This document shows, piece by piece, positions 34,980 through 44,693 of a stretch of DNA of 64,000 bases (positions are counted from its first letter, which is position 1; each line of letters begins with the position of its first letter). The DNA is taken from the NCBI RefSeq assembly GCF_040438925.1, contig NZ_CP159258.1, forward strand, positions 3,920,001-3,984,000, read 5' to 3'. Below the pieces are notes generated by a model. It had not been told where the DNA came from and did no database searches. It worked only from the letters and a program-made list of their open reading frames with translations. Source of the stretch: Pseudomonas sp. MYb327 (GTDB lineage: Bacteria; Pseudomonadota; Gammaproteobacteria; Pseudomonadales; Pseudomonadaceae). Made by a program: the position numbers and the translations under genes.

Positions 34980-37682
34980 ATGCCGCAGGTGGATCCCGAA
35001 CTCTTCGACCGCGGCCAGTTCCAGGCTGAACTGGCCCTGAAGGCAAGCCCGATCGCGGCCTTCAAGAAGGCCATCCGCCAGGCCCGCGAGGTGCTCGACG
35101 GGCGCTTTCGCAGCGGCCGGGATATCCGCCGGCTGATCGAGGATCGCGCCTGGTTCGTCGACAACATCCTGCAAAAAGCCTGGGAGCAGTTCAATTGGAG
35201 TGAAGACGCCGACATTGCGCTGGTCGCGGTCGGCGGCTACGGTCGTGGCGAGTTGCACCCGTATTCCGATATCGATTTGCTGATCCTGCTGGACAGCGCC
35301 GATCATGAAGTTTTCCGCGATTCCATCGAGCGTTTTCTGACGTTGCTGTGGGACATCGGCCTGGAAGTCGGTCAGAGCGTTCGCTCGGTCGACGAGTGCG
35401 CCGTCGAGGCCCGCGCTGACCTGACGGTTGTCACCAACCTGATGGAAAGCCGTACCATCTGCGGTCCTGAGCACTTGCGCCAGCGCATGCTGGATGTCAC
35501 CAGCACCGCGCACATGTGGCCGAGCAAGGACTTCTTCCTGGCCAAACGCGCCGAACAGAAGGCCCGCCACCACAAATACAACGACACCGAATACAACCTG
35601 GAACCCAACGTCAAAGGCTCGCCCGGCGGGCTGCGGGATATTCAGACCATTCTGTGGGTGGCTCGCCGCGAGTACGGCACCCTGAACCTGCGTGCACTGG
35701 CTGGCGAAGGCTTCCTGGTGGAGAGCGAAAACGCCCTGCTGGCTTCGTCCCAGGAGTTCCTGTGGAAAGTGCGTTACGCCCTGCACATGCTCGCCGGCCG
35801 CTCCGAAGACCGTCTGTTATTTGACCACCAGCGCACCATCGCCAAGCTGCTGGGTTTTGAAGGTGACGACGCCAAGCAGGCGATCGAAAACTTCATGCAG
35901 CAGTATTACCGGGTGGTCATGAGCATTGCCCAGCTCAGTGACCTGATCATCCAGCATTTCGAGGAAGTCATCCTCGCCCCGGAAGACGAAGCGTCGCCGC
36001 AACCCATCAACTCGCGATTCCAGCTGCACGACGGATACATCGAGGCGCGCAACGACAACGTGTTTCGCCGCACGCCGTTCGCCATGCTGGAGATATTCGT
36101 GCTGATGGCCCAGCAGCCGGAAATCAAAGGCGTGCGCGCCGACACCATTCGTCTGCTGCGGGAACACCGCCACCTCATTGACGACGACTTCCGCAACGAC
36201 ATTCGCAACACCAGCCTGTTTATTGAATTGTTCAAATGCAAGATCGGCATCCACCGCAACCTGCGGCGGATGAACCGTTACGGCATCCTGGGGCGCTATC
36301 TGCCCGAATTCGGTTTCATCGTCGGGCAGATGCAACACGACCTGTTCCACATTTATACGGTCGATGCCCACACGCTGAACCTGATCAAACACCTGCGTAA
36401 GCTGCAGTACACCCAGGTGTCGGAAAAATTCCCGCTGGCCAGCAAAACCATGGGCAAACTGCCCAAGCCCGAGCTGATCTACATGGCCGGCCTCTACCAC
36501 GACATAGGCAAAGGCCGGCACGGCGATCACTCGGACATTGGCGCCGTGGATGCCGAGGCTTTTTGCCAGCGCCATCAGTTGCCCGTGTGGGACAGTCGCC
36601 TGATCGTGTGGCTGGTGCAGAACCATTTGGTGATGTCGACCACTGCCCAGCGCAAGGACTTGTCCGACCCGCAGGTCATCCATGACTTCGCACAGATCGT
36701 CGGTGATGAAACCCGCCTCGATTATCTGTACGTGCTGACCGTCGCCGACATCAACGCCACCAACCCGACGCTATGGAATTCCTGGCGCGCCAGCCTGTTG
36801 CGCCAGCTCTACACCGAGACCAAGCGAGCCCTGCGTCGCGGCCTGGAAAACCCGGTGGATCGCGAAGAGCAGATCCGCCAGACCCAGAGCGCCGCCCTGG
36901 ACATCCTGGTGCGCGGCGGCACCGATCCGGACGACGTCGAGCAGTTGTGGGCGCAGTTGGGTGATGACTACTTCCTGCGCCACACCGCTGGCGACGTCGC
37001 CTGGCACAGCGATGCGATCCTCCAGCAGCCGGCCGACGGCGGGCCGCTGGTGTTGATCAAGGAAACCACGCAACGCGAGTTCGAGGGCGGCACGCAGATC
37101 TTCATCTACGCACCGGACCAGCACGACTTCTTCGCCGTGACCGTGGCCGCGATGGACCAGCTCAACTTGAACATCCATGACGCCCGGGTTATCACCTCCA
37201 GCAGCCAGTTCACCCTCGACACCTACATCGTGCTCGACACAGACGGCGACTCGATCGGCGACAACCCGGCACGGGTCAAGCAGATCCGCGACGGCCTGAC
37301 CGAGGCCCTGCGCAACCCGGATGACTACCCGACCATCATCCAGCGTCGGGTACCGCGCCAGCTCAAGCATTTCGCCTTCGCGCCGCAGGTGACGATCCAC
37401 AACGACGCACAGCGCCCGGTGACCGTGCTTGAATTGACCGCCCCCGACCGCCCGGGTCTTTTGGCGCGGATCGGCACGATTTTCCTGGAGTTCGACCTGT
37501 CACTGCAGAACGCGAAAATCGCCACCCTCGGCGAGCGCGTGGAAGACGTGTTCTTCATCACCGACGCCAACAACCACCCATTGTCCGATCCGCTGCTATG
37601 CAGCCGGTTACAAGATGCAATCGTCGAGCAGTTGAGCGTCAACCATGAACCCGATATCAAACTGTCGCGCATCAGTATCTGA
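34980..37682 (+). CDS. glnD: Bifunctional [protein-PII] uridylyltransferase / uridylyl-removing enzyme
   Basis: GlnD senses glutamine and sets the uridylylation of PII proteins, and so controls glutamine synthetase and nitrogen-regulated genes. It is 900 aa. The nucleotidyltransferase domain carries [20 protein letters not shown] (about 82-101). The HD hydrolase domain carries [17 protein letters not shown] (about 503-519). Two C-terminal ACT domains (about 703-780 and 810-890) bind glutamine; the second contains [14 protein letters not shown]. Confidence 0.97.
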   Translation: MPQVDPELFDRGQFQAELALKASPIAAFKKAIRQAREVLDGRFRSGRDIRRLIEDRAWFVDNILQKAWEQFNWSEDADIALVAVGGYGRGELHPYSDIDLLILLDSADHEVFRDSIERFLTLLWDIGLEVGQSVRSVDECAVEARADLTVVTNLMESRTICGPEHLRQRMLDVTSTAHMWPSKDFFLAKRAEQKARHHKYNDTEYNLEPNVKGSPGGLRDIQTILWVARREYGTLNLRALAGEGFLVESENALLASSQEFLWKVRYALHMLAGRSEDRLLFDHQRTIAKLLGFEGDDAKQAIENFMQQYYRVVMSIAQLSDLIIQHFEEVILAPEDEASPQPINSRFQLHDGYIEARNDNVFRRTPFAMLEIFVLMAQQPEIKGVRADTIRLLREHRHLIDDDFRNDIRNTSLFIELFKCKIGIHRNLRRMNRYGILGRYLPEFGFIVGQMQHDLFHIYTVDAHTLNLIKHLRKLQYTQVSEKFPLASKTMGKLPKPELIYMAGLYHDIGKGRHGDHSDIGAVDAEAFCQRHQLPVWDSRLIVWLVQNHLVMSTTAQRKDLSDPQVIHDFAQIVGDETRLDYLYVLTVADINATNPTLWNSWRASLLRQLYTETKRALRRGLENPVDREEQIRQTQSAALDILVRGGTDPDDVEQLWAQLGDDYFLRHTAGDVAWHSDAILQQPADGGPLVLIKETTQREFEGGTQIFIYAPDQHDFFAVTVAAMDQLNLNIHDARVITSSSQFTLDTYIVLDTDGDSIGDNPARVKQIRDGLTEALRNPDDYPTIIQRRVPRQLKHFAFAPQVTIHNDAQRPVTVLELTAPDRPGLLARIGTIFLEFDLSLQNAKIATLGERVEDVFFITDANNHPLSDPLLCSRLQDAIVEQLSVNHEPDIKLSRISI

Positions 37683-37713
37683 GTAAAAAGACTTCCCACT
37701 ATGGAACCCGCCC

Positions 37714-37815
37714 TTGTAGGAGCGGGCTTGCCAGCGATGGACTCATAAGCGCCGCGCTTTCCCGCCAAGCACGCGTCATCATTAACGACCATCGCCGGCA
37801 AGCCAGCTCCTACAA
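37714..37815. repeat. Inverted REP pair between glnD and dapC
   Basis: Two GTAGGAGC-type elements (37714-37740 and 37789-37815) in opposite orientation are separated by 48 bases. The pair occupies most of the 167-base gap and ends about 35 bases before the dapC start. Confidence 0.85.
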
Positions 37816-37849
37816 AGGCTGGCAGCCGTCACACGAACGAGATCTACCG

Positions 37850-39049
37850 ATGAACAACGCTCTGACCCAGCTCCAGCCCTACCCGTTCGAAAAGCTCCGC
37901 GCCCTGCTCGGCAGCGTCACGCCAAACCCGGACAAACGCCCTATCGCGCTGTCGATCGGCGAACCGAAGCACCGTTCGCCAAGCTTCGTCGCCGAAGCCC
38001 TGGCCAGCAATCTGGAAAAAATGGCCGTGTACCCGACCACTCTTGGGATCCCGGAGCTGCGTGAAGCCATTGCGGCGTGGTGCGAGCGTCGCTTCAATGT
38101 CCCAAGCGGATGGATCGACCCGGCGCGCAACGTGCTGCCGGTCAACGGCACCCGTGAAGCGCTGTTCGCTTTCACCCAGACCGTGGTCAACCGTGGCGAC
38201 GATGCGCTGGTGGTCAGCCCGAACCCCTTCTATCAGATCTACGAAGGTGCGGCGTTCCTCGCCGGGGCCAAGCCGCATTACCTGCCATGCCTGGACGAAA
38301 ATGGCTTCAACCCGGATTTTGATGCTGTCTCGGCGGACATCTGGAAACGCTGCCAGATCTTGTTCCTGTGCTCGCCAGGCAACCCGACCGGCGCGCTGAT
38401 CCCGGTCGAAACCCTGAAGAAGCTGATCGCCCTGGCGGATGAGCACGACTTCGTGATCGCCGCCGACGAGTGCTACAGCGAACTGTATTTCGACGAACAA
38501 ACCCCGCCACCCGGCTTGCTTAGCGCTTGTGCAGAACTGGGTCGCAACGACTTCAAGCGTTGCGTGGTGTTCCACAGCTTGTCCAAGCGCTCCAACCTGC
38601 CGGGCCTGCGTTCGGGTTTTGTGGCCGGCGACGCTGAAATTCTCAAAGGTTTCCTGCTCTATCGCACTTACCACGGCTGCGCGATGCCGGTTCAGACGCA
38701 ACTGGCCAGCGTGGCCGCCTGGAACGACGAAGTGCACGTGCGCGCCAACCGCGCGTTGTATCGCGAAAAGTACGACGCGGTATTGCAAATCCTCAGCCCG
38801 GTAATGGACGTACAGCGTCCGGATGGCGGTTTTTATTTGTGGCCGAATGTGGCCGGTGACGACGCTGCTTTCTGCCGTGATTTGTTCGAGCAAGAACATG
38901 TCACCGTTGTACCGGGCTCTTACCTGTCGCGGGATGTCGATGGCGTCAACCCTGGGGCCGGGCGTGTGCGCATGGCGTTGGTTGCGCCTCTGGCAGAGTG
39001 TGTTGAGGCTGCCGAGCGTATCCGGGATTTTATAATTCGCCGGAAATAA
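37850..39049 (+). CDS. dapC: Succinyldiaminopimelate transaminase (class I/II PLP aminotransferase)
   Basis: It is probably the aminotransferase step of the succinyl branch of diaminopimelate/lysine synthesis. It is 399 aa with the fold-type I PLP core. The Schiff-base Lys lies in FHSLSKRSNLPGLRSGFVAG, the cofactor Asp in VIAADECYSELYFD, and GGFYLWPNV is the C-terminal substrate block. The glnD-dapC-(...)-dapD neighbourhood matches P. aeruginosa, where this gene was named dapC. Sequence alone cannot exclude another amino-donor specificity, so the exact name rests on context. Confidence 0.82.
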   Translation: MNNALTQLQPYPFEKLRALLGSVTPNPDKRPIALSIGEPKHRSPSFVAEALASNLEKMAVYPTTLGIPELREAIAAWCERRFNVPSGWIDPARNVLPVNGTREALFAFTQTVVNRGDDALVVSPNPFYQIYEGAAFLAGAKPHYLPCLDENGFNPDFDAVSADIWKRCQILFLCSPGNPTGALIPVETLKKLIALADEHDFVIAADECYSELYFDEQTPPPGLLSACAELGRNDFKRCVVFHSLSKRSNLPGLRSGFVAGDAEILKGFLLYRTYHGCAMPVQTQLASVAAWNDEVHVRANRALYREKYDAVLQILSPVMDVQRPDGGFYLWPNVAGDDAAFCRDLFEQEHVTVVPGSYLSRDVDGVNPGAGRVRMALVAPLAECVEAAERIRDFIIRRK

Positions 39050-39067
39050 ACTTAATCTAAGTTTTAA

Positions 39068-39102
39068 CTAAGCCTGCACAGTGCAATGCCGTGCGGGCTT
39101 AG
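39068..39102 (+). terminator. Long hairpin after dapC
   Basis: A 12-bp stem, CTAAGCCTGCAC (39068-39079) with GTGCGGGCTTAG (39091-39102), one G-U pair, closes an 11-base loop 19 bases after the dapC stop. No T-tract follows, so termination is likely but not proved. The following 150 bases (to 39255) are AT-rich, unlike the rest of the window, and show no gene. Confidence 0.5.
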
Positions 39103-39255
39103 CCAAACATCAAGCAACAGCTTCAATCTGGCACAAGTTAAATTCCAAAACTACCATTTAACTGGCTACCCAACCGGCAAACCAAAAACAAATCATCGAT
39201 ATTGAATCAATCTTAAAGCCCCGCACCACTTAAACAAAAAACATGGAAGTTATTT

Positions 39256-39996
39256 ATGACCACTTTACGACCTTGCCTGATCAAGGCACCCACAGACAAC
39301 CAATTGTCATACCAAGCGGCGATCAGTGAAAACCCGGCTAATGGCTCTACTTATTCAAGACACAACAGAAGGACTGTAAGTGTTCATACAAAGTACTGGA
39401 TGCCAGGAAGAACACTGAAAATCGCCATAAGTGACTATAATGACGATGGTTTCGACATTGTGAAAAACGCCATTGAAAAATGGCTACCCTACGTCAACCT
39501 GAAATTTGAGTTCATAGAACTTCCTGACAACGATGAGCTCTACGTGGGCGACATACGGATTTACCTGACGTCACTATCAGATAACTCCGGGCACTCATCC
39601 ATTGGAACCGACGCTTTAACAGTCCCTTCGACTTTACATACTATGCAACTGGGAACCGACTACACTTCTGCCGGTTATGAAGCACTTGTTCTCCACGAGT
39701 TCGGGCACGCCCTCGGTTTTCTCCATGAGCACCAACACCCCGACGCCAGCATTCCGTGGAATAGAGAAGCTACTTACCTGCAATACGCTTTGGAGTATGG
39801 ATGGTCCAGAGCGCATGTTGACGGAGCTGTATTCCCCCTACCGCGCGATGCCAACCAATCTTATGAACCCTATGATCGCCACTCGATCATGCATTACAAC
39901 GTATTGAACATTTGTACTGTGGGAGATTGGGAACAGCCAACAAACCTGCAACTGAGTGATGGCGACAAAGCCGCTGCTCGCAAAGCTTATCCTTAA
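39256..39996 (+). CDS. Astacin-like zinc metallopeptidase (orphan)
   Basis: A 246-aa protein with a complete metzincin zinc site: HEFGHALGFLHEH at about 147-159 supplies H147, H151 and H157 as ligands and E148 as catalytic base. SIMHY at 210-214 is the Met-turn, with Tyr214 as the fifth-ligand Tyr typical of astacins. GGAAG precedes the ATG by six bases. There is no signal peptide, propeptide or anchor, so export, if any, must use another route. The gene is more AT-rich than its neighbours, is preceded by an AT-rich spacer, and has no partner genes. It stands between dapC and an antiporter gene, so I infer acquisition by transfer. Target unknown. Confidence 0.85.
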   Translation: MTTLRPCLIKAPTDNQLSYQAAISENPANGSTYSRHNRRTVSVHTKYWMPGRTLKIAISDYNDDGFDIVKNAIEKWLPYVNLKFEFIELPDNDELYVGDIRIYLTSLSDNSGHSSIGTDALTVPSTLHTMQLGTDYTSAGYEALVLHEFGHALGFLHEHQHPDASIPWNREATYLQYALEYGWSRAHVDGAVFPLPRDANQSYEPYDRHSIMHYNVLNICTVGDWEQPTNLQLSDGDKAAARKAYP

Positions 39997-40028
39997 GCAG
40001 CTACCCATCATTGAGTAGGTTGGTGCCG

Positions 40029-41660
40029 TTACTTCACCACGCCCAACTTGGCCTCACTCAAATCAAGTTCCCCCAACACTTCACGCAATACATCATCGCC
40101 AATCTGGTGATGACGACTCAGGCTGTAAAGCTCCAGGCGCTGTGCCCGCAGCGCCTTCAAACGCAGACGCCGCTCAAGCAAATCCATCTGAAACGCCAAA
40201 GCCTGCGCCTCGGCGGAATCGTTGAACACTTCCAACTGATGCCGATACTCGGCCATGATTCGCGCCTTGAGTTCAGCGGCCAATGCGGACTCGGTGGCGT
40301 CCTGTGGACTGACCTCCTCCGTTTCGAGTGCATGGATCGCCGCCTCAGCGGTCTTGCGCCAAGCCTCGCGCACTTCATTGCGCCGCTTGTCGTCCGGGCT
40401 GGCCTCGATGCCACGCAACAAAAGTGGCAGCGTGATGCACGCTGCAATCAACGAGAGCAAAATCACCCCGGCAGCGATGAAAATCAGCAAGTCGCGCTCG
40501 GGAAATCCCGTGTCCCCCATCAGCATCGGCACTGACATCACGCCCGCCAGCGTCACCGCGCCGCGCACGCCGCCGACCGTCAACAACCAGCAGGATCGCG
40601 CGCTTGGAACCCGGGTTATCTCATCTTTGCCGCGCCAGCGTCGCAGCAAAATGGAAAGGCGCCAGATGCTCTGAACCCAGACAAACCGCAACACCAACAG
40701 CACCAGGAAAATCGCCACCACGTCGAAGCAGCGATAGAAAAGCGTCGGCCACAAGGACGTTTCATGACTCGCCACGGCCTTGATGATGTCCGGTAACTGC
40801 AAACCCAGCAGCAGGAAGATCAAGCCGTTGAAGGCGAACTCCAGCAATGCCCAGACACTGCGGTTAAGCAGGCGCGTGTTGGTCTGGCGTGGCAGCAGAT
40901 CGAGCCAGCTCTGCATCATCCCCGCTGCCACCGCCGACAGAATGCCAGACGCGCCCACGCGCTCGGCCAGCACGTAGGCAGCGAATGGCAGCAACAACAT
41001 GAAGACCACATGAGTCGCCGGATCATCCCAGCCACGGGCAATCATCCACGAGCGCATACGTCCGACCAGCCAGCTCAACGCCACACCGATGGCCAGGCCA
41101 CCGATCGCCACCAGAAAGAAGGTGACACTGGCATTGGCCAGCGAAAACATACCGGTCACAGCCGCAGCCAGGGCAAACTTGAACGTCACCAGGCCCGAAG
41201 CATCGTTCATCAACGCTTCACCTTGCAGCATGTGCATCAACGGCGTCGGTAAACGGTTCTGGGAAATTGCCGACACTGCCACGGCGTCCGTAGGCGACAG
41301 CACCGCCGCCAACGCGAAAGCCACGGGCAGTGGAATGCTCGGCAACAACCAGTGAATGAAATACCCGGCCCCGACCACGGTGAACAGCACCAACCCCACC
41401 GCCAGCGTCAGGATCGGCCCGCGTAATTGCCAGAACTCACGCTTGGGCATGCGCCAGCCGTCGGAAAACAACAACGGCGGCAAAAATAGAAACAGAAACA
41501 ACTCGGGGTCGAGGGTCACATGCAGCCCCAGTGTCGGCCAAGCGAGCAACGCACCCGCGGCGATCTGCACCAATGGCAATGGCAACGGGATCACCCGTCC
41601 GATCAGGCGTGACACGCCGACCAGCATCAACAGGATCAGGACGGTGTAAGCGGTTTGCAT
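40029..41660 (-). CDS. Monovalent cation/proton antiporter, CPA1 (NhaP-like) family
   Basis: This inner-membrane exchanger probably moves Na+ or K+ against H+. It is 543 aa. About 12 membrane helices cover residues 1-410, with LSPTDAVAVSAIS and GEALMNDASGLVTFKFALA as the conserved transport-site blocks (paired Asp in NDASG). A hydrophilic, Arg- and Glu-rich helical tail of about 120 residues follows. I start it at MQTAYTVLILLMLVG; an ATG ten codons upstream is possible. It is convergent with the metallopeptidase gene and divergent from the ArsC-like gene. Confidence 0.88.
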   Translation of the reverse strand: MQTAYTVLILLMLVGVSRLIGRVIPLPLPLVQIAAGALLAWPTLGLHVTLDPELFLFLFLPPLLFSDGWRMPKREFWQLRGPILTLAVGLVLFTVVGAGYFIHWLLPSIPLPVAFALAAVLSPTDAVAVSAISQNRLPTPLMHMLQGEALMNDASGLVTFKFALAAAVTGMFSLANASVTFFLVAIGGLAIGVALSWLVGRMRSWMIARGWDDPATHVVFMLLLPFAAYVLAERVGASGILSAVAAGMMQSWLDLLPRQTNTRLLNRSVWALLEFAFNGLIFLLLGLQLPDIIKAVASHETSLWPTLFYRCFDVVAIFLVLLVLRFVWVQSIWRLSILLRRWRGKDEITRVPSARSCWLLTVGGVRGAVTLAGVMSVPMLMGDTGFPERDLLIFIAAGVILLSLIAACITLPLLLRGIEASPDDKRRNEVREAWRKTAEAAIHALETEEVSPQDATESALAAELKARIMAEYRHQLEVFNDSAEAQALAFQMDLLERRLRLKALRAQRLELYSLSRHHQIGDDVLREVLGELDLSEAKLGVVK

Positions 41661-41753
41661 AGAACTTGGTTCCCGGAGAATCGACAGCATAGAAGTGCCA
41701 TATTAGCCGCTTAGACTGTTCGCTGACCTTTGCACTAATGTCGCAGCCCCTTT

Positions 41754-41843
41754 TGTGGGAGCCCGCCTGCTGGCGATGGCGGCTGCAAATCCGATACGGA
41801 TGCAGGCAGATCAGACGCTATCGCCAGCAGGCGGGCTCCCACA
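41754..41843. repeat. Inverted REP pair between the antiporter gene and the ArsC-like gene
   Basis: Copies at 41754-41777 and 41820-41843 are exact reverse complements over 24 bases (head GTGGGAGCC, palindrome CGCCTGCTGGCG). Unusually it lies in a gap between divergent genes, where it would have to sit beside two promoters. Confidence 0.9.
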
Positions 41844-41943
41844 GGTTTCGCACTGGGAAATCGACCTCAAGCGCCGCGAAACCGTTCGGTCATGGCATAA
41901 TCCGACACCTTTTATTTCCGGCACCTGTAAAGGGGGCGATTCC

Positions 41944-42306
41944 TTGACCGTTTCAAGTAAAACGTTGCACCTTTTCGGCATCAAAGCCTGCGACACCATG
42001 AAAAAGGCGCGCTCCTGGCTCGATGAACACGCTGTCAGCTATGACTTCCATGATTACAAAGCGGTCGGTATCGACCGTGAACACCTGACCCAATGGTGCA
42101 ACGAGCACGGCTGGGAAGTGGTGTTGAACCGTGCAGGCACGACCTTTCGCAAGCTCGACGACGAACGCAAAGCCGATCTCGACCAGTCGAAAGCCATTGA
42201 ACTGATGCTCGCACAACCTTCGATGATCAAGCGCCCGGTGCTCGATCTCGGTGACCGAACCCTGATTGGCTTCAAGCCAGATATCTACGCGGCAGCGCTC
42301 AAGTAA
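41944..42306 (+). CDS. ArsC/YffB-family thioredoxin-fold protein
   Basis: A 120-aa thioredoxin-fold protein of the ArsC/Spx/YffB family. It has the single active-site Cys motif FGIKACDTMKKARSWL and the C-terminal block IKRPVLDLGDRTLIGFKPD. I start it at a TTG (41944) because a strong AAAGGGGGCG stretch lies eight bases upstream; no ATG stands near. YffB lies before dapE in E. coli, and here the gene directly precedes dapD (32-base gap), so the association with lysine genes is kept. Arsenate reduction is not implied; a glutathione- or thiol-linked reductase role is likely but unproved. Confidence 0.85.
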   Translation: MTVSSKTLHLFGIKACDTMKKARSWLDEHAVSYDFHDYKAVGIDREHLTQWCNEHGWEVVLNRAGTTFRKLDDERKADLDQSKAIELMLAQPSMIKRPVLDLGDRTLIGFKPDIYAAALK

Positions 42307-42338
42307 GCGGCCCGTTTCAATTTGTTAGAGGTATCAAC

Positions 42339-43373
42339 ATGTCCACTACCCCGTTCAGCCTCGCCTTTGGTGTCGGCACTCAAAATCGTCAAGGCGCTTG
42401 GCTGGAAGTGTTTTACGCGCAGCCACTGCTCAATCCTTCCGTTGAGCTGATCGCCGCCATCGCGCCGATCCTGGGCTACAGCGAAGGCAACCAGGCCATC
42501 ACCTTCACCACCGCGCAAGCGTCGCAACTGGCCGAAGCCGTGAAAGGCGTCGATGCCGCCCAGGCTGCCCTGCTGACCCGTCTGGCCGAGAGCCACAAGC
42601 CGCTGGTCGCCACTATCCTGGCCGAAGACGCTCAACTGACTTCCACGCCTGAGGCTTACCTCAAGCTGCACCTGCTGTCCCATCGTCTGGTCAAGCCGCA
42701 CGGCCTGAACCTGGCCGGTGTGTTCCCGTTGCTGCCGAACGTGGCCTGGACCAGCCAGGGCGCGATCGACCTGGCCGAACTGGCCGAGCATCAACTCGAA
42801 GCCCGCCTGCGCGGCGAGCTGCTGGAAGTGTTCTCGGTGGACAAGTTCCCGAAAATGACCGACTACGTGGTTCCGGCTGGCGTGCGTATCGCTGACGCGG
42901 CGCGTCTGCGTCTGGGCGCCTACGTCGGCGAAGGCACCACCGTGATGCACGAAGGTTTCGTCAACTTCAACGCCGGCACCGAAGGCCCGGGCATGATCGA
43001 AGGCCGCGTATCCGCTGGCGTATTCGTCGGCAAGGGTTCGGACCTGGGCGGCGGTTGCTCGACCATGGGCACCCTGTCGGGCGGCGGCAACATCGTGATC
43101 AAGGTCGGCGAAGGCTGCCTGATCGGCGCTAACGCCGGTATCGGTATCCCGTTGGGCGACCGCAACACCGTTGAGTCGGGCCTGTATGTGACCGCCGGAA
43201 CCAAAGTCGCGCTGCTGGACGAGAAGAATCAGCTGGTCAAAGTGGTCAAGGCCCGTGAGTTGGCAGGTCAGCCTGACCTGCTGTTCCGCCGCAATTCGGA
43301 AACCGGTGCCGTGGAATGCAAAACCCACAAATCGGCGATCGAACTGAACGAAGCGCTGCACGCTCACAACTAA
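42339..43373 (+). CDS. dapD: 2,3,4,5-tetrahydropyridine-2,6-dicarboxylate N-succinyltransferase
   Basis: DapD succinylates tetrahydrodipicolinate in diaminopimelate/lysine synthesis. It is 344 aa, the longer Pseudomonas form with an extended N-terminal domain before the left-handed beta-helix. The helix region contains RLRLGAYVGEGTTVMHEGFV and GGGCSTMGTLSGGGNIVI, and ends in CKTHKSAIELNEALHAHN. The product is used by DapC (37850) and later DapE (49068). Confidence 0.96.
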   Translation: MSTTPFSLAFGVGTQNRQGAWLEVFYAQPLLNPSVELIAAIAPILGYSEGNQAITFTTAQASQLAEAVKGVDAAQAALLTRLAESHKPLVATILAEDAQLTSTPEAYLKLHLLSHRLVKPHGLNLAGVFPLLPNVAWTSQGAIDLAELAEHQLEARLRGELLEVFSVDKFPKMTDYVVPAGVRIADAARLRLGAYVGEGTTVMHEGFVNFNAGTEGPGMIEGRVSAGVFVGKGSDLGGGCSTMGTLSGGGNIVIKVGEGCLIGANAGIGIPLGDRNTVESGLYVTAGTKVALLDEKNQLVKVVKARELAGQPDLLFRRNSETGAVECKTHKSAIELNEALHAHN

Positions 43374-43376
43374 ACC

Positions 43377-43430
43377 TGTGGGAGCGAGCCTGCTCGCGAT
43401 GGCGTCCTCGAAACCGCCATCGTGAGCAGA
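43377..43430. repeat. REP element with a truncated inverted partner, after dapD
   Basis: A complete GTGGGAGCG element (43377-43400) starts right after the dapD stop. Its inverted partner (43417-43430) keeps only CCATCGTGAGCAGA, with a G-to-A type change and loss of the head. It looks like a decaying REP pair. Confidence 0.75.
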
Positions 43431-43487
43431 ATCGAACCCATAACGGTCAGGCGTACACCCCGCCCAAGTTCACCAGGGCTCAATAGC

Positions 43488-44693
43488 ATGATGATTCCCT
43501 CTCCCTGGCGCGCCGACTTTCCGGCCATCGCCGCCCTGCAACGGCAAGACCAGACCTATCTGGACAACGCCGCCACCACCCAAAAACCTCAAGCCCTGCT
43601 GGATGCCCTGGCGCATTACTACGCCAATGGCGCAGCCAACGTGCATCGGGCGCAACACTTGCCCGGCGCTCATGCCACCCAGGCATTCGAGGACAGTCGC
43701 CGTAAAGTCGCAAAGTGGCTCAATGCCGGCGATTGCGGGCAGATTATCTTTACCCATGGCGCAACTTCCGCGCTGAATCTCCTGGCCTATGGCCTGGAAC
43801 ACTCATTCAATCCGGGCGACGAGATTGTCATCAGCGCCCTGGAGCACCACGCCAACCTGCTGCCGTGGCAGCAACTGGCCCATCGTCGCGAGCTGAACCT
43901 GGTAGTCCTGCCACTGGATACCGACGGCGTTATTGACCTCGAAGCCGCCGCACAATTGATCGGACCTCGCACGCGCTTGCTGGCGGTCAGTCAGTTATCC
44001 AACGTGATCGGCGCCTGGCAACCGCTGCCTGCGCTGTTGGCAATGGCCAAGGCACAAGGCGCGCTGACCGTGATCGATGGCGCCCAAGGCGTGGTTCACG
44101 GCCGGCATGACGTGCAGGCGTTGGGTTGCGACTTCTATGTGTTTTCCAGTCACAAACTCTACGGGCCTGATGGCCTCGGCGTGTTGTTCGGGCGTAACGA
44201 AGCGTTGCAACACCTGCGCCCCTGGCAGTTTGGCGGCGAGATGGTGCTGGACGCCAATTACCATGACGCGCGCTTTCGCCCCGCTCCGCTGGGCTTCGAG
44301 GCGGGGACGCCGCCGATCGCCAGTGTGATTGGTTTGGGAGCGACGCTGGATTACCTCACCGGACTCGATCAGGACGCCGTGTCCGCCCATGAGGCGGCGC
44401 TGCATGACTATTTGCTCAAGGGCCTTGAGTCGCGCATTGGCATCCGCCTGCTGGGCAGGCCGCAAGTGGCATTGGCCAGTTTTACCGTCGAGGGTGTGCA
44501 TAACTCGGACCTGGCGCATTTGCTGACCGAGCAAGGGATCGCCGTTCGCGCCGGTCACCACTGTGCCATGCCGTTGCTCAAAAGCTTCGAACTGGCCGGA
44601 GCAATCCGGGTTTCGCTGGCGCTCTACAATGATTCCGAAGATCTTGAACGGTTCTTTGAGGCGCTGGATCAAGCGCTGGAGTTGTTGCGATGA
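43488..44693 (+). CDS. csdA: Cysteine desulfurase, CsdA/SufS type
   Basis: It removes sulfur from cysteine (as persulfide) for iron-sulfur or tRNA modification pathways. It is 401 aa from the first of two adjacent ATGs; upstream in-frame codons cover REP DNA and are not family-like. The PLP Lys is in FSSHKLYGPDGLGVLFGR, the cofactor region is VIDGAQGVVHGR, and the catalytic Cys is in RAGHHCAMPLL, the group II pattern. It overlaps the SufE-like gene by four bases, giving a csdA-csdE pair. Confidence 0.93.
   Translation: MMIPSPWRADFPAIAALQRQDQTYLDNAATTQKPQALLDALAHYYANGAANVHRAQHLPGAHATQAFEDSRRKVAKWLNAGDCGQIIFTHGATSALNLLAYGLEHSFNPGDEIVISALEHHANLLPWQQLAHRRELNLVVLPLDTDGVIDLEAAAQLIGPRTRLLAVSQLSNVIGAWQPLPALLAMAKAQGALTVIDGAQGVVHGRHDVQALGCDFYVFSSHKLYGPDGLGVLFGRNEALQHLRPWQFGGEMVLDANYHDARFRPAPLGFEAGTPPIASVIGLGATLDYLTGLDQDAVSAHEAALHDYLLKGLESRIGIRLLGRPQVALASFTVEGVHNSDLAHLLTEQGIAVRAGHHCAMPLLKSFELAGAIRVSLALYNDSEDLERFFEALDQALELLR

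Noticed and set aside
39256..39996. Metallopeptidase as part of a toxin-immunity or phage-defence island
   Set aside because: No second gene, no immunity candidate and no defence domains lie beside it; it is reported only as an orphan.
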